The position numbers were made by a program, and so were the translations under genes. Of a stretch of 64,000 nucleotides of DNA, positions 26,859 to 35,528 are shown piece after piece. Every line of letters starts with the position of its first letter. Position 1 is the stretch's first letter. Under the pieces are notes generated by a model that was not told where the DNA came from, did no database searches, and saw only the letters and a program-made list of their open reading frames with translations. This stretch comes from Bacteroidia bacterium (GTDB taxonomy: Bacteria > Bacteroidota > Bacteroidia > Cytophagales > Cyclobacteriaceae). The stretch covers positions 46,906-110,905 of the forward strand of contig JAUIAO010000011.1 of assembly GCA_030425425.1 (NCBI GenBank), in the 5' to 3' direction.

Positions 26859-26885
26859 AAGTCCCGATTTTTCGGGACTTTTTTG
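26859..26885 (+). terminator. Rho-independent terminator after trxB
   Basis: AAGTCCCGA / TCGGGACTT, a perfect 9-bp stem with a TTTT loop, followed by T's. Confidence 0.9.
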
Positions 26886-26952
26886 TTTGGACTGAATATT
26901 TTTGAAAGTTCATTAAGTGAACTCACTCAACTTATTATAGAACTGGAAACCA

Positions 26953-27672
26953 ATGAAAATCAACATACTTGCTATTGCTGCTCATCCGGATGATGTGGAA
27001 TTGACCTGTGCCGGAACATTAATCACTCATAGTAACAAAGGGTTTACTACAGGCGTAATCGATCTGACTCAAGGTGAGTTAGGGACGCGGGGCACACCCG
27101 AACAGCGTTTGGAAGAAGCTAAGGCTGCGGCAGAGATTATGAATTTGACTATTCGTGAAAATATGGGTTTTGCAGATGGTTTTTTTCTGAATGATCGAGA
27201 ACATCAACTGGCTCTAATCCAAAAAATCCGAAAATATCAACCAGATATTGTATTGACTAATGCTCAATACGATCGTCATCCAGATCATGGGAGAGGGGCT
27301 TTGCTCGTAGAAGAATCGTGTTTTAAGGCGGGATTGAAGATGGTGAAAACAGTAGATGATGAGGGAAAAGAGCAAGTTGCATGGAGACCAAAAAAGGTAT
27401 TTTTCGGCATTCAAAGTACCTCTTTAACTCCAGATTTTTTTGTGGATGTAACAGATGCTCACCAGACCAAAATGGAAGCCGTAAAAGCCTATAAGTCGCA
27501 GTTTTATGATCCTAAGAGTGAGGAGCCCCAAACTTACATTTCACGACCTGAATTCATGGATATGGTGGAATCTCGTGCGATCGAATATGGAAACCGGATA
27601 GGAGTGAGGTATGCGGAAGGTTTTTGCGCCAAGCAAGCCTTGGGTGTCAAAGACCTGTATCACTTAATGTAA
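26953..27672 (+). CDS. bshB1: Bacillithiol biosynthesis deacetylase BshB1
   Basis: 239 aa. A PIG-L/LmbE-type Zn2+ deacetylase that removes the acetyl group from GlcNAc-malate in bacillithiol synthesis. The zinc site is in AIAAHPDDVELTCAG (about 6-20, AHPDD) and YDRHPDHGRG (near residue 110). LTQGELGTRGTPEQRLEEA and ESRAIEYGNRIGVRYAEGF are typical of the BshB1 branch. Its last 13 bases overlap the convergent glycosyltransferase gene. Confidence 0.93.
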   Translation: MKINILAIAAHPDDVELTCAGTLITHSNKGFTTGVIDLTQGELGTRGTPEQRLEEAKAAAEIMNLTIRENMGFADGFFLNDREHQLALIQKIRKYQPDIVLTNAQYDRHPDHGRGALLVEESCFKAGLKMVKTVDDEGKEQVAWRPKKVFFGIQSTSLTPDFFVDVTDAHQTKMEAVKAYKSQFYDPKSEEPQTYISRPEFMDMVESRAIEYGNRIGVRYAEGFCAKQALGVKDLYHLM

Positions 27673-28874
27673 AAAGGGTTCATCTTGTCATAGGTTCTCA
27701 TTGCTCTCAATTGTTCTATTTTCGAGAGTGAATCCAGACCTGTTTTTAGATATTGGTCTAACCAAACCATACTATTTGAAAGAGGTTCATTTGGGTAGAA
27801 TTCGTCCCTGCAAAAATGAACGAATTTCAGAACTCTGAATCCGTCCCACCAACTGTAATATCTACTTAAGAAATTTTCAAAACTCCCAGACTGTGAGATC
27901 AACTCAGCGATTGAGAAATGATGCTCTGAATAAAATCTAGCAACAGATTCTGGATATTTCGGTAATTGACGAGAATAATATATTTCCTCAAGGTTTAGGT
28001 TAATGACTTTCAGGTCTTCAAATATTTTAGGTGAATAGGAAGGATAGGCCTGATCAGGAGATTTGAGATAATTGTTGATTGCAAAGCCAGTTCCAAATGG
28101 TACTCTTTCTGACGTGCGGTCAGATGGAAAAATGGTGGTGTTGTTGATTTCTCCCAGTCCACCCAGTGGCACCATTTTATGAATGAAATAAAAATCCTCA
28201 CCTGCTTTTCTGGTATTCATACCACCTTGTTTCTGGTAGGCTTTACTTTTTACCGTAATGCAAGATCCTAAGGTTTGAAGAGCATTTGGATATTGAATTA
28301 TGCGAAGGGCGTTAATATAATATCTGAGGAATTGTTCATATAAAATAATTGCCTCGGAATTGGGTCCGTTCAAGTCATGCTCGTAATGAACCATTCCAAG
28401 TTTATGCTCGGGGTTAGAAAAGAAATCTTCAATCACTTGAAGGTAATTGGGTGCACAAGTGCAATCTGCATCATAGCAGACGATTATCCCATCTTTTCTA
28501 TTCTCTTCGAAACACCTTACAGCCTCATCCATACCGATTTTTCTTGCAAGTCCGACACCAGCTTTTTTGGATGGAAGCTTTAAGTTGATGGTATATTGCT
28601 CAAATGTTTTGGTAATTCCTTCTGCCTCTTCAAATGTTCTTTTATTCAGTGTAGAAATTGATTCATTAGTGTTTTCAGGTTCATTGATCACAATGATTAC
28701 CGACACTTTACCAATTGGTTTTGAGCAATCATGTAATGACCGAAGAGCAGTAGCAATGTTTTGCTCTGCATAAGCAGGAATTACGACTATGATGTCAGGA
28801 TTATTCTTGATTTGCTGATGAAGACCAATGCTAGGGTAAGCGTATCGCTGTAGATAGATATTTGATTTTTTCAA
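27660..28874 (-). CDS. Family 2 glycosyltransferase (soluble)
   Basis: 404 aa. The GT-A fold is recognisable from DIIVVIPAYAEQNIATALRS (about 28-48), GVGLARKIGMDEAV, and the metal-binding IIVCYDADCTCAPNYL (DxD-like, near 135). NTRKAGEDFYFIHKMVPLGG (about 218-238) contains the ED dyad seen in GT2 enzymes. No membrane helix is evident. It overlaps the upstream pdxH by 4 bases and bshB1 by 13. The acceptor is unknown. Confidence 0.85.
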   Translation of the reverse strand: MKKSNIYLQRYAYPSIGLHQQIKNNPDIIVVIPAYAEQNIATALRSLHDCSKPIGKVSVIIVINEPENTNESISTLNKRTFEEAEGITKTFEQYTINLKLPSKKAGVGLARKIGMDEAVRCFEENRKDGIIVCYDADCTCAPNYLQVIEDFFSNPEHKLGMVHYEHDLNGPNSEAIILYEQFLRYYINALRIIQYPNALQTLGSCITVKSKAYQKQGGMNTRKAGEDFYFIHKMVPLGGLGEINNTTIFPSDRTSERVPFGTGFAINNYLKSPDQAYPSYSPKIFEDLKVINLNLEEIYYSRQLPKYPESVARFYSEHHFSIAELISQSGSFENFLSRYYSWWDGFRVLKFVHFCRDEFYPNEPLSNSMVWLDQYLKTGLDSLSKIEQLRAMRTYDKMNPFYIK

Positions 28875-29512
28875 GGAGACAATCGGTTTTTATCCCAATC
28901 CAATCCATTTTTTGTGTACATGATCCGGTCGTGCAACCTGCTAGGGCGTCCCTGCCAAAACTCAATGCTGTTAGGAATCACTCTGAATCCACCCCAAAAG
29001 TCAGGAAGCGGAACTTTCCCTTCTTTAAACTTTTCTTTCATCTCGTTTAGCTTCACTTCCAAAATACTCCGTGAAGTTATTATCTGGCTTTGATGAGAAA
29101 CCCACGCACCAAGTTGACTGCCAAAAGGTCTGCTTAGAAAATACTTCATGGATTCTGTGTTGCTGACCTTTTCGGTGGTTCCCGTGATAGAAACTTGTCT
29201 TTCCAGCTGAAACCAAGGGAAAAGCAACGAAACCTGGTTATTTTCTGCAATTTGCCTGGCTTTTCTACTTTCATAATTAGTGTAAAAAACGAATCCTTTT
29301 TTATCGAAAGCCTTTAGTAAAACAGTTCTTTGTGTGATAAAACCTGACTTGTTTGAAGTGCTCAATACCATAGCATTAGGTTCTGTCAGTTGACTTTTTT
29401 GAGCTTCAGTGAACCATTTTTCAAATTGACTAAAAGGAGAATCCAGACAAGAATCAAGATCCAAATCAGATTTTGTGTATTCTTTCCTGAGTGAAGCAAG
29501 ATCGAGATCCAT
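28871..29512 (-). CDS. pdxH: Pyridoxamine 5'-phosphate oxidase
   Basis: 213 aa. An FMN enzyme making pyridoxal phosphate from PNP/PMP. The N-terminal LRKEYTKSDLD, FMN-binding QRTVLLKAFDKKGFVFYTNY, the LFPWFQLERQVSITG strand, SRPFGSQLGAWVSHQSQII and the conserved C-terminus IEFWQGRPSRLHDRIMY are all present. The ending on ...NRLSP is the family's usual end. Co-transcribed with the downstream glycosyltransferase through a 4-base overlap. Confidence 0.97.
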   Translation of the reverse strand: MDLDLASLRKEYTKSDLDLDSCLDSPFSQFEKWFTEAQKSQLTEPNAMVLSTSNKSGFITQRTVLLKAFDKKGFVFYTNYESRKARQIAENNQVSLLFPWFQLERQVSITGTTEKVSNTESMKYFLSRPFGSQLGAWVSHQSQIITSRSILEVKLNEMKEKFKEGKVPLPDFWGGFRVIPNSIEFWQGRPSRLHDRIMYTKNGLDWDKNRLSP

Positions 29513-29669
29513 GAGATTATTTATTCTAAAAGTTTAATAAAAATATGAGACTACAAAGTTAGGAATTAGTAAGATTTGCTCTATCAATAATTGGATTGTT
29601 TCAACTATTCTTTGATATATGTTGTCACGAATGCATAGATTCGTTGATAATCTCAACTAAGCTGCTGAT

Positions 29670-30248
29670 ATGGATTATTTTGCCCCGGATAGAATTATCG
29701 AACCAGAAAGAGGTGATTTGTTGATTTCTGAGCCTTATTTGCCAGACCCAAATTTTGAACGTACGGTCATTTTTCTATGTGAACATGACGATAATGGTAC
29801 TTTTGGCTTTGTCCTCAATAAACCATCTCAAAGTCTTCTGCCTGATCTGATAGAAGAAGTGGAGGGTTTTGATGCAAACGTATATGTGGGTGGTCCTGTG
29901 CAGCAGAATACACTCCATTTTTTACATAGGAGTGCACTCAATCTGGATCATGACAGGAAAATTGTAAACGGGGTTTTTTGGGGGATTGATTTTGAGAATC
30001 TTCTATCTAATATCAATACGCGAATGATTACACCTGAGGATTTGAAATTTTTTGTAGGATATTCAGGTTGGGCTCCAGGCCAATTGATGGAGGAATTAGA
30101 AGCTAAATCATGGATAGTATACAAGAATGCAGACCCTGAAATGATTTTCGATATAGATCCTGATTCACTCTGGAAAGAAGTTTTGAATAGGCTCGGAGGA
30201 AAATATCGGGTGATTTCTAACTACCCAACTGATCCCAGACTCAATTAG
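29670..30248 (+). CDS. YqgE/AlgH family protein
   Basis: 192 aa, full length. The family shows GDLLISEPYLPDPNFERTVI, FLCEHDDNGTFGFVLNKPS, VYVGGPVQQNTLHFLHR and FVGYSGWAPGQLMEELE. Function is unsettled across bacteria; AlgH was first named for alginate regulation in Pseudomonas. No informative partner beyond the DUF349 gene 52 bases downstream. Confidence 0.95.
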   Translation: MDYFAPDRIIEPERGDLLISEPYLPDPNFERTVIFLCEHDDNGTFGFVLNKPSQSLLPDLIEEVEGFDANVYVGGPVQQNTLHFLHRSALNLDHDRKIVNGVFWGIDFENLLSNINTRMITPEDLKFFVGYSGWAPGQLMEELEAKSWIVYKNADPEMIFDIDPDSLWKEVLNRLGGKYRVISNYPTDPRLN

Positions 30249-30300
30249 TACAGGGTATTTTATTAATTTTGAATTTTTAAGCGAAACCAATTATTCCATC

Positions 30301-32322
30301 ATGGAAGATAATGTAAACAAATTGCCTGAGGGTCAGGAAGATCCAAAGGATGGCGTTCAGCAAAACACTGAGCTAGTTGAAAATGATGCCACAGAGCAAA
30401 CAGATTCTGCAGTAACGACAGATACTGAAGAAACTACACAACCAGAGGTGGATACAACTGAATCAGCCGAAGAGCCGGTGAAAGATGAGGTAGTGGAAGA
30501 AAGTGTTGCAGAGGCAGAAAGTAAGGCTGCTGATACAGATTCAAGCGAAGATCAGGAAGATTCTAATGAAGAGGAGTCTGAAGAGGAGGACGAGGATACA
30601 AAATTGCTCGAGTCTTTACATTTCGAGAATCCAACTAAAGAAGAATTGATGGAGGCGCTAAAAAAAGTGTCTCATATGACCAATATGAGAGCACTGGATA
30701 AAGCACTCAAAGAAATTAAGCCACCATACGAATCGATCCAGGAAAAAGAGAAAAATGTTGCTCTGGAATCTTTCTTGGCTGAAGAAGGAAATGAAGAAAC
30801 TGACTTTGTTTTCAAATCAGAAAAAATAGATGATGAATTCAATGATCTTTTTGAACTGCTAAGAAGTAAGAAGCAAAAGTTTTTTGCTGATCTGGAGAGA
30901 GCAAAAGAGGAAAATCTTGCAAGAAAAAATGAAATCCTTGAAAAGCTCAGAGAACTGGTAGATGGAGAAGAGAGTACTGCATCCATCAATTCACTGAAGG
31001 AGCTACAGCAGGAATTTCGTAAAATTGGTCCGGTACCTGGCCCTCAGGTTAAAACAATGTGGGCCAATTACAATGCCATACTTGATAGATTCTATGATAA
31101 CAGGAGTATCTATTTCGAGCTGAAGGAACTGGATCGAAAAAAGAACCTGGAAAGCAAACTTGAGCTTTGTGAAAAAGCAGAACAGCTGGAAAAGGTAGAG
31201 AATATCAAAGAAGCCATTATTCAGCTCAACGAATTGCACGAAGAGTTTAAGCATATTGGTCCAATTCCAAAAGATGATCAGGAGCCTGTTTGGCAAAGGT
31301 TTAAAGCGGCTTCAGATAAGGTTTATACTAAAAGAAAAGAGTTTTTTGATCAACTCAAATCGGAGCTCAGTGAAAACGCGGAGAAGAAAATGGCTCTTGG
31401 TGATAAGGTGCAGGAGTTTCTCTCGTTTAACAGTGATCGAATTACTGAGTGGAATAAAAAGACGAAAGATTTACTGGAACTGCAAAAACAATGGGAAGCA
31501 ATAGGAGGCCTACCAAGAGATAAGGCAAAAGAAATCAATAAACACTTCTGGTCTGGTTTCAAGCAATTCTTTAATAACAAGAGTAATTTCTTCAAGACCT
31601 TAGAAGGCCAGCGAGAAGAGAATCTTAAGAAAAAACAAGAATTACTTGCTAAAGCCGAAGAATTGAAAGAGAGCTCTGAGTGGGATAGAGCTGCTAAGGA
31701 ATTAAAAGCCTTACAAAATCAGTGGAGAGAAATAGGTCCTGTTCCTGAGAAGTTTAGAAATGTAGTCTATGAGCAATTCAAAGCGGCATGTGATCAATTC
31801 TTTGATAGAAAAAGAGCACAGGGAGATGCGAAAAATGCGGAGTTTGTAGAGAATCTAAAAAAGAAAGAGGAGATCTGCAGTATGCTAGAAGCCTACCTGA
31901 ATTCTGATACCATCGAACTGGAAGAGGTGTATAACCTACTGGATCGGTATTCTGATATTGGGTTTGTGCCGAGAAATGCCATTAAGAGCAGTCATGCAAG
32001 ATTTGATGAAGTAACAGATAAACTATTGAATCTTGAAGATTTGTCTGAGAGTCAGAGATCAGAACTTCAAACTCAGGTTCAGATCAGCAAACTGAAGAAT
32101 AGTCCTCACAGCTCGCAGAAGATCAATAGGAAGGAAATGGCGATCAGGAGAAAAATATCTTCACTGGAAGGAGATATAGCTACACTCAATCGCAATATGG
32201 ACTTCTTTGCGAACTCTAAAACTGCAGATAAATTGAGGGCGGATGTGGAAAATCAGATTGCATCAACAGAGAAAGAAATCAGAGAATTGAAGAAACAACT
32301 GAAGTTGTTGAATCAAATTTGA
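30301..32322 (+). CDS. Acidic DUF349-repeat protein
   Basis: 673 aa. Residues 1-105 are acidic and low-complexity (Glu/Asp/Thr/Val rich, e.g. EEESEEEDEDTKLLESLHFE). The remainder carries tandem DUF349 units, each a helical block around LxELQxEFRKIGPVP or QNQWREIGPVPEKFR, repeating at roughly 70 residues (copies near 230, 310, 395, 475 and 550). A coiled coil ends the protein (about 620-670). DUF349 proteins have been linked to chaperone-like roles, but the function here is unknown. Confidence 0.9.
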   Translation: MEDNVNKLPEGQEDPKDGVQQNTELVENDATEQTDSAVTTDTEETTQPEVDTTESAEEPVKDEVVEESVAEAESKAADTDSSEDQEDSNEEESEEEDEDTKLLESLHFENPTKEELMEALKKVSHMTNMRALDKALKEIKPPYESIQEKEKNVALESFLAEEGNEETDFVFKSEKIDDEFNDLFELLRSKKQKFFADLERAKEENLARKNEILEKLRELVDGEESTASINSLKELQQEFRKIGPVPGPQVKTMWANYNAILDRFYDNRSIYFELKELDRKKNLESKLELCEKAEQLEKVENIKEAIIQLNELHEEFKHIGPIPKDDQEPVWQRFKAASDKVYTKRKEFFDQLKSELSENAEKKMALGDKVQEFLSFNSDRITEWNKKTKDLLELQKQWEAIGGLPRDKAKEINKHFWSGFKQFFNNKSNFFKTLEGQREENLKKKQELLAKAEELKESSEWDRAAKELKALQNQWREIGPVPEKFRNVVYEQFKAACDQFFDRKRAQGDAKNAEFVENLKKKEEICSMLEAYLNSDTIELEEVYNLLDRYSDIGFVPRNAIKSSHARFDEVTDKLLNLEDLSESQRSELQTQVQISKLKNSPHSSQKINRKEMAIRRKISSLEGDIATLNRNMDFFANSKTADKLRADVENQIASTEKEIRELKKQLKLLNQI

Positions 32323-32340
32323 AAAAATAAGTATCGAATG

Positions 32341-32371
32341 TTTGCATACTAATTTGATACTTTTATTTTTG
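32341..32371 (+). promoter_or_regulatory. Promoter of tRNA-Thr
   Basis: TTTG at 32341-32344, 19 bases, then TATTTTTG at 32364-32371, matching the Bacteroidota promoter consensus, 52 bases before the tRNA. Confidence 0.6.
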
Positions 32372-32423
32372 CACTCGCTTTTAAGCAAAGCACAAAGACA
32401 AAGCCGGTAAAACGGCGAGTCAA

Positions 32424-32497
32424 GCCTCCATAGCTCAGCTGGCCAGAGCAACTGACTTGTAATCAGTAGGTCGTTGGTTCGAATCCGACTGGGGGCT
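32424..32497 (+). tRNA. tRNA-Thr (TGT)
   Basis: Acceptor GCCTCCA/TGGGGGC, with one T-G pair, D arm GCTC/GAGC, anticodon stem-loop CTGAC-TTGTAAT-CAGTA (anticodon TGT) and T loop TTCGAAT are all present. It is followed at once by a terminator. CCA is not encoded. It marks the border between housekeeping DNA (left) and accessory DNA (right), so it could be an integration site, though no copy of its 3' end was found further right. Confidence 0.95.
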
Positions 32498-32509
32498 CTT
32501 GATAATCAG

Positions 32510-32540
32510 GCACTTACGAGAAATTGTAAGTGCTTTTTTA
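32510..32540 (+). terminator. Rho-independent terminator after tRNA-Thr
   Basis: GCACTTAC / GTAAGTGC, 8-bp perfect stem with an 8-base loop, followed by a T-rich run. Confidence 0.9.
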
Positions 32541-32614
32541 TTTTAGATACATACAGAATACATACAATCACAAGTATTTGAAATTGGTGTATGTATCTGA
32601 CAAACAATAAGATA

Positions 32615-32650
32615 CAAAAAAATAGCCATTCTGAAGAGAATGGCTATTTT
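32615..32650 (-). terminator. Terminator of the DUF6266-like gene
   Basis: A perfect 14-bp stem (AAAATAGCCATTCT and its complement) with a 4-base loop. On the minus strand it is followed by T's. It lies 17 bases after the stop at 32667. Confidence 0.9.
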
Positions 32651-32666
32651 GTCTATTTTAACAGGA

Positions 32667-33323
32667 TTAGTTTTCAATCAATCCTGGTATTTTAAGAGCA
32701 CCTAAGTAAAGACTGTTTGATACCTGTGCTCCATCAGCACTGATGAATGCCAAATAAGCAATCACAGTATCGTTGGCATAATCATCAGGTAAAACAATAT
32801 CTTGACCTTCAGCACTTCTTTGAGCACTAGCGGTTGAAAAGATTACTTCACCTTTTGATTCGTTAAACAATAGCAACATTGATTTATCAGTTGCGAGAGC
32901 TGAACCAGAGCCGCTGTTGTCGTCCCAGGCGAATGAAGCTGTTCCTGCAACACTCACATCTATTGATCCATTTAAAGCGCCTGTAAGCGCTCCTCTGCTT
33001 ACGAGAGCAGCAGCATAGTCAACAACAAAGTCTGGAGCTTCTCCTGTAATTGCATTTTTTAGGATATAAGACATTGCGCTGTTGAACTCAGTCTTCTTGG
33101 ACGCAAATCCTTTGTAGCCTACTTTGATGAAATCCTTCATTGGCTGAAGGAATTGAAGTGCAGTGGTAAACTTAGTTCTCTGGTTTACCTGGCCTTCTGT
33201 TCGCGGGTTGGCAACACTTGCTGGTTTGATTCTCATGTAATCAATACCTTTCCAGTTGCCACCAATGACATTTCCAACCTTGCCGGAAAAGCCTCCTAAA
33301 ATTCCTTGATTAATAACTCCCAT
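32667..33323 (-). CDS. DUF6266-like protein
   Basis: 218 aa started at the ATG at 33323. A longer frame to 33398 adds 25 residues that do not look like part of the family. The start MGVINQGILGGFSGKVGNVI, NWKGIDYMRIKPASVANPRT and TKFTTALQFLQPMKDFIKVG match the DUF6266 pattern I know from Bacteroidota. The C-terminal half is beta-rich (SIDVSVAGTASFAWDD, KSMLLLFNESKGEVIFSTAS). Function unknown. It sits at the start of the accessory stretch after tRNA-Thr. Confidence 0.8.
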   Translation of the reverse strand: MGVINQGILGGFSGKVGNVIGGNWKGIDYMRIKPASVANPRTEGQVNQRTKFTTALQFLQPMKDFIKVGYKGFASKKTEFNSAMSYILKNAITGEAPDFVVDYAAALVSRGALTGALNGSIDVSVAGTASFAWDDNSGSGSALATDKSMLLLFNESKGEVIFSTASAQRSAEGQDIVLPDDYANDTVIAYLAFISADGAQVSNSLYLGALKIPGLIEN

Positions 33324-33479
33324 GTTATTTTGAATTAATGGTGTGTAAATGAAACTCGGACTTGATACGGACTTATTACGAGCAAATCCTTGATACAATT
33401 GTACGAAATGAATGCGATTGTTACTTATACCTCTGCTTTATTAGCTTTTGTCTGCATTTCTTTGCTTTGATCAATACTC

Positions 33480-33902
33480 CTATTCAAGGAGTATTTTGTA
33501 AAATATAGCCTTCTTCACTTGCTGGATCAATTCAGTTTGCTTCTTTAGAATTTGAGCTTTCTTTTCAAAATCCTGTATTAGCGCAAGTCCTTCGAGGTAT
33601 GCTCTACGATCTTTTAGAGCTTTATTGGTAGCTGCTTGAAGAATGTTTCTCATTGTTTTGGTGTGGATAAAAGGAATAACAGAACCAATCAGGTAGGGCC
33701 TAAAGTAGTCAGTTTGCCAAAGGGCATAAGAAAGCCAGTAATGGAAGTTTCTGGCTTCCTCCGTTTCTGTTTCAACCAGGAAGCAATTGGTGCATGGCGT
33801 TTCTAATGGTTTGCCGGTGTTGTTACCCCTGGATAGAATGTAGAAATGAGGTTTTGAAGGGTTAAGGCCTTCACGGTACGTTTTGATTTGAAAATTGAAC
33901 AT
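33480..33902 (-). CDS. Small conserved hypothetical protein, DUF6943-like
   Basis: 140 aa. An N-terminal beta part (FQIKTYREGLNPSKPHFYIL, SRGNNTGKPLETPCTNCFLV, with a CxxC) and helical remainder (FHYWLSYALWQTDYFRPYLI, GSVIPFIHTKTMR) ending in a basic helix. The pattern resembles the DUF6943 group found in Bacteroidota, often in mobile regions; this link is from memory and moderate. The CxxC might bind a metal. Function unknown. Confidence 0.65.
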   Translation of the reverse strand: MFNFQIKTYREGLNPSKPHFYILSRGNNTGKPLETPCTNCFLVETETEEARNFHYWLSYALWQTDYFRPYLIGSVIPFIHTKTMRNILQAATNKALKDRRAYLEGLALIQDFEKKAQILKKQTELIQQVKKAIFYKILLE

Positions 33903-34157
33903 AATTCGAGATTTAGAATTATGCTCCGTCGGATCGCCGAACCGTGCGCTTCGCGCAACTATTTCTGAAAAGAAAAAAAGAGAAAAAAGAAAGCTGTTTT
34001 TCTCAGGAGGCGGTGGCAGCCAGGCAAGGAGGAACGGAATAAATGAAGGGATGCGGGAAGCCTAGTGTTTATGCCGTAGTTCCTTGACTGGATGAAAAGG
34101 GGAGGCAGTAGGGGAGCCTCCTAGATTTGATTTGTTTTTTTGAAATTTGAAATCAAT
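33903..34157. other. G-rich intergenic tract, no gene seen
   Basis: 255 bases without a convincing ORF. The stretch around 34006-34130 is richer in G than its surroundings and holds GAGGC...GCCTC-type complementary pieces (e.g. GGAGGC near 34103 and GCCTCC near 34117). It resembles in style the larger tract at 34743-35367, on the other side of the gene between them. Confidence 0.4.
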
Positions 34158-34742
34158 CTATTGACAGATATGATCCATTTTAGTTTTGAATGAATTACGT
34201 AATGCTGTATTGCTTGGATCTGAAATCTCATCTACATAATAATGGAATTCTTCTTCAAGCAATTCAAAGAGAAGAGATCTATTTATAGCAATGCCATTCG
34301 ATAATTTTCTGATAACTGGACCAATATCGCGTATACGAGAACCTTCTTTAGTTTCGGCTTGATGGAGTATTCCGTTTCTGATGTGGTCATAAAAAACACG
34401 AGCTGTTGTATTATCAAAATGATTACTGAAGCTTTTTGATGTAGTTAAGAAAACCTCAAAAGTATGACTCGCCTGACCTCTGTTGTCAATTATTCCATTT
34501 CTAAAGCAATGAAGAGTTTCAATTAAAAGACATATTAAAGCAGTTATTGCGAATCCGAATTTTCGTTCACGAATGTTTATTATTTTGGCATCTTCCTTCA
34601 TCATTAGGCGAATAGGTACCAGATAGCGAGGCTCCATTCGATTTATGAAAATTTTGGTGGCAGTATTCCAGTCAGTTGATTGGTGGTTGGATAGGTCAAG
34701 CTTATTATAATCCTCTGTAATATACCCTTTAGAAATCTCCAT
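34158..34742 (-). CDS. Hypothetical protein with a HEPN-like RNxxxH motif
   Basis: 194 aa, mostly helical. No family was recognised. The segment VFYDHIRNGILHQAE (about 116-130) contains Arg-Asn-x3-His (R122, H127), the R-polar-x3-H pattern that marks catalytic HEPN ribonucleases of toxin and defence systems, with a preceding hydrophobic helix (AITALICLLIETLHCF, about 66-81) as in HEPN folds. No MNT partner or other antitoxin gene is adjacent. It is A+T-rich and lies between two G+C-rich noncoding tracts, suggesting it was inserted. Confidence 0.55.
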   Translation of the reverse strand: MEISKGYITEDYNKLDLSNHQSTDWNTATKIFINRMEPRYLVPIRLMMKEDAKIINIRERKFGFAITALICLLIETLHCFRNGIIDNRGQASHTFEVFLTTSKSFSNHFDNTTARVFYDHIRNGILHQAETKEGSRIRDIGPVIRKLSNGIAINRSLLFELLEEEFHYYVDEISDPSNTALRNSFKTKMDHICQ

Positions 34743-35367
34743 TGGTGAATATATCTATTAAGACTGGATTTTGCAGGTAAAAGAGCCTTCAGCTAGCGTT
34801 GGGATTGAGTGGCGACTAGCCGTCCGCGGGCCAATGCGGGTGCCGCCACCAGCCTGACAGGAGATAATGACCGAAGGAAATGGCTGGCAGTGCGTGGAGT
34901 CTGTGATACCGAATTGAAGGTTTAGGGAGATCATCACAGACACATACGGTACTGGTGGTGGCCGCAGGCCCGCACAAACTATAGGCAGTGGCTGGGCTGG
35001 TAGCTGGACGGGCGATTGGATAAGGCAGGGATTGAAGCAATGAGCAAAAGATTGAGGGTAGGGAATTGCTACAATGCTGCCTGCAGGATAGGCCAAAAGT
35101 CCTGCTGCCAGAACAGAGAGAACTGCCGTGATGGCCAGACAGAAGCAATGCATAGTGTGTGACATACTCCCCTGCGACTAGGCTCAGGGCAGGCGGGGAC
35201 CTATAGGTAGACAGTGTGCACGAAGTGCTCTCTGGCTGGTATGGCACAATCTATGCAGCTCTGGCTGGACAGCACACCGCTAAACCGGAGGGAGACTGTG
35301 TTGTTGAACGAAGGAATGCGCCGCAAAAAAGAGTCTTTGGGAATCGGAATTGCTTATGTAAAATAAG
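34743..35367. other. G+C-rich noncoding tract, possible structured RNA or mobile-element remnant
   Basis: About 625 bases with no credible gene. Line-by-line counts give about 70% G+C at 34801-34860 and 55-57% at 34921-35040, against roughly 40% around it. Short complementary pieces are frequent, e.g. GTGGCG at 34819 and CGCCAC near 34844, and the palindrome ACCTATAGGT near 35200. Minus-strand open frames of 135 and 143 codons cover it but overlap each other, are rich in Pro/Ser/Cys/His, and are best seen as chance frames. It ends at the 103-bp repeat. Confidence 0.5.
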
Positions 35368-35470
35368 AAAAGGCAAGAGTGCTGAGGTATCAGCTGAGGT
35401 GTGATGTGAGGGATACCTTAGCACTCTTGCTGTGGATGCCATTAGTTGCCTCCGGGAACTTGTGGAGGGT
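35368..35470 (+). repeat. 103-bp structured direct repeat, left copy
   Basis: It matches 54931-55033 base for base in length, with about 13 differences by eye. It contains a hairpin with 18-base arms (35374-35391 and 35412-35429) and a 20-base loop, then a smaller CCTCC/GGAGG hairpin. It closes the G+C-rich tract and lies just downstream of the stop of the hydrolase gene at 35529. Confidence 0.9.
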
Positions 35471-35528
35471 TGTAGGATATTATTCTTGTTTCGTGAGGAA
35501 ACGAACCAAGGCGTGAGTTTTGCTTTTT

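Noticed and set aside
34758..35247. Two overlapping minus-strand frames of 135 and 143 codons in the G+C-rich tract
   Set aside because: They overlap each other in different frames, are rich in Pro/Ser/Cys/His and match no family I know; more likely chance frames in G+C-rich noncoding DNA.
35374..35429. GAGTGCT...AGCACTC resembles the CIRCE heat-shock operator
   Set aside because: CIRCE has TTAGCACTC first and GAGTGCTAA second with a 9-base spacer; here the order is reversed, the spacing is 20 or more, and the same element recurs at 54937 away from heat-shock genes.
32424..35470. An integrative element inserted in tRNA-Thr
   Set aside because: No integrase and no second copy of the tRNA 3' end were found; only suggestive gene content remains.
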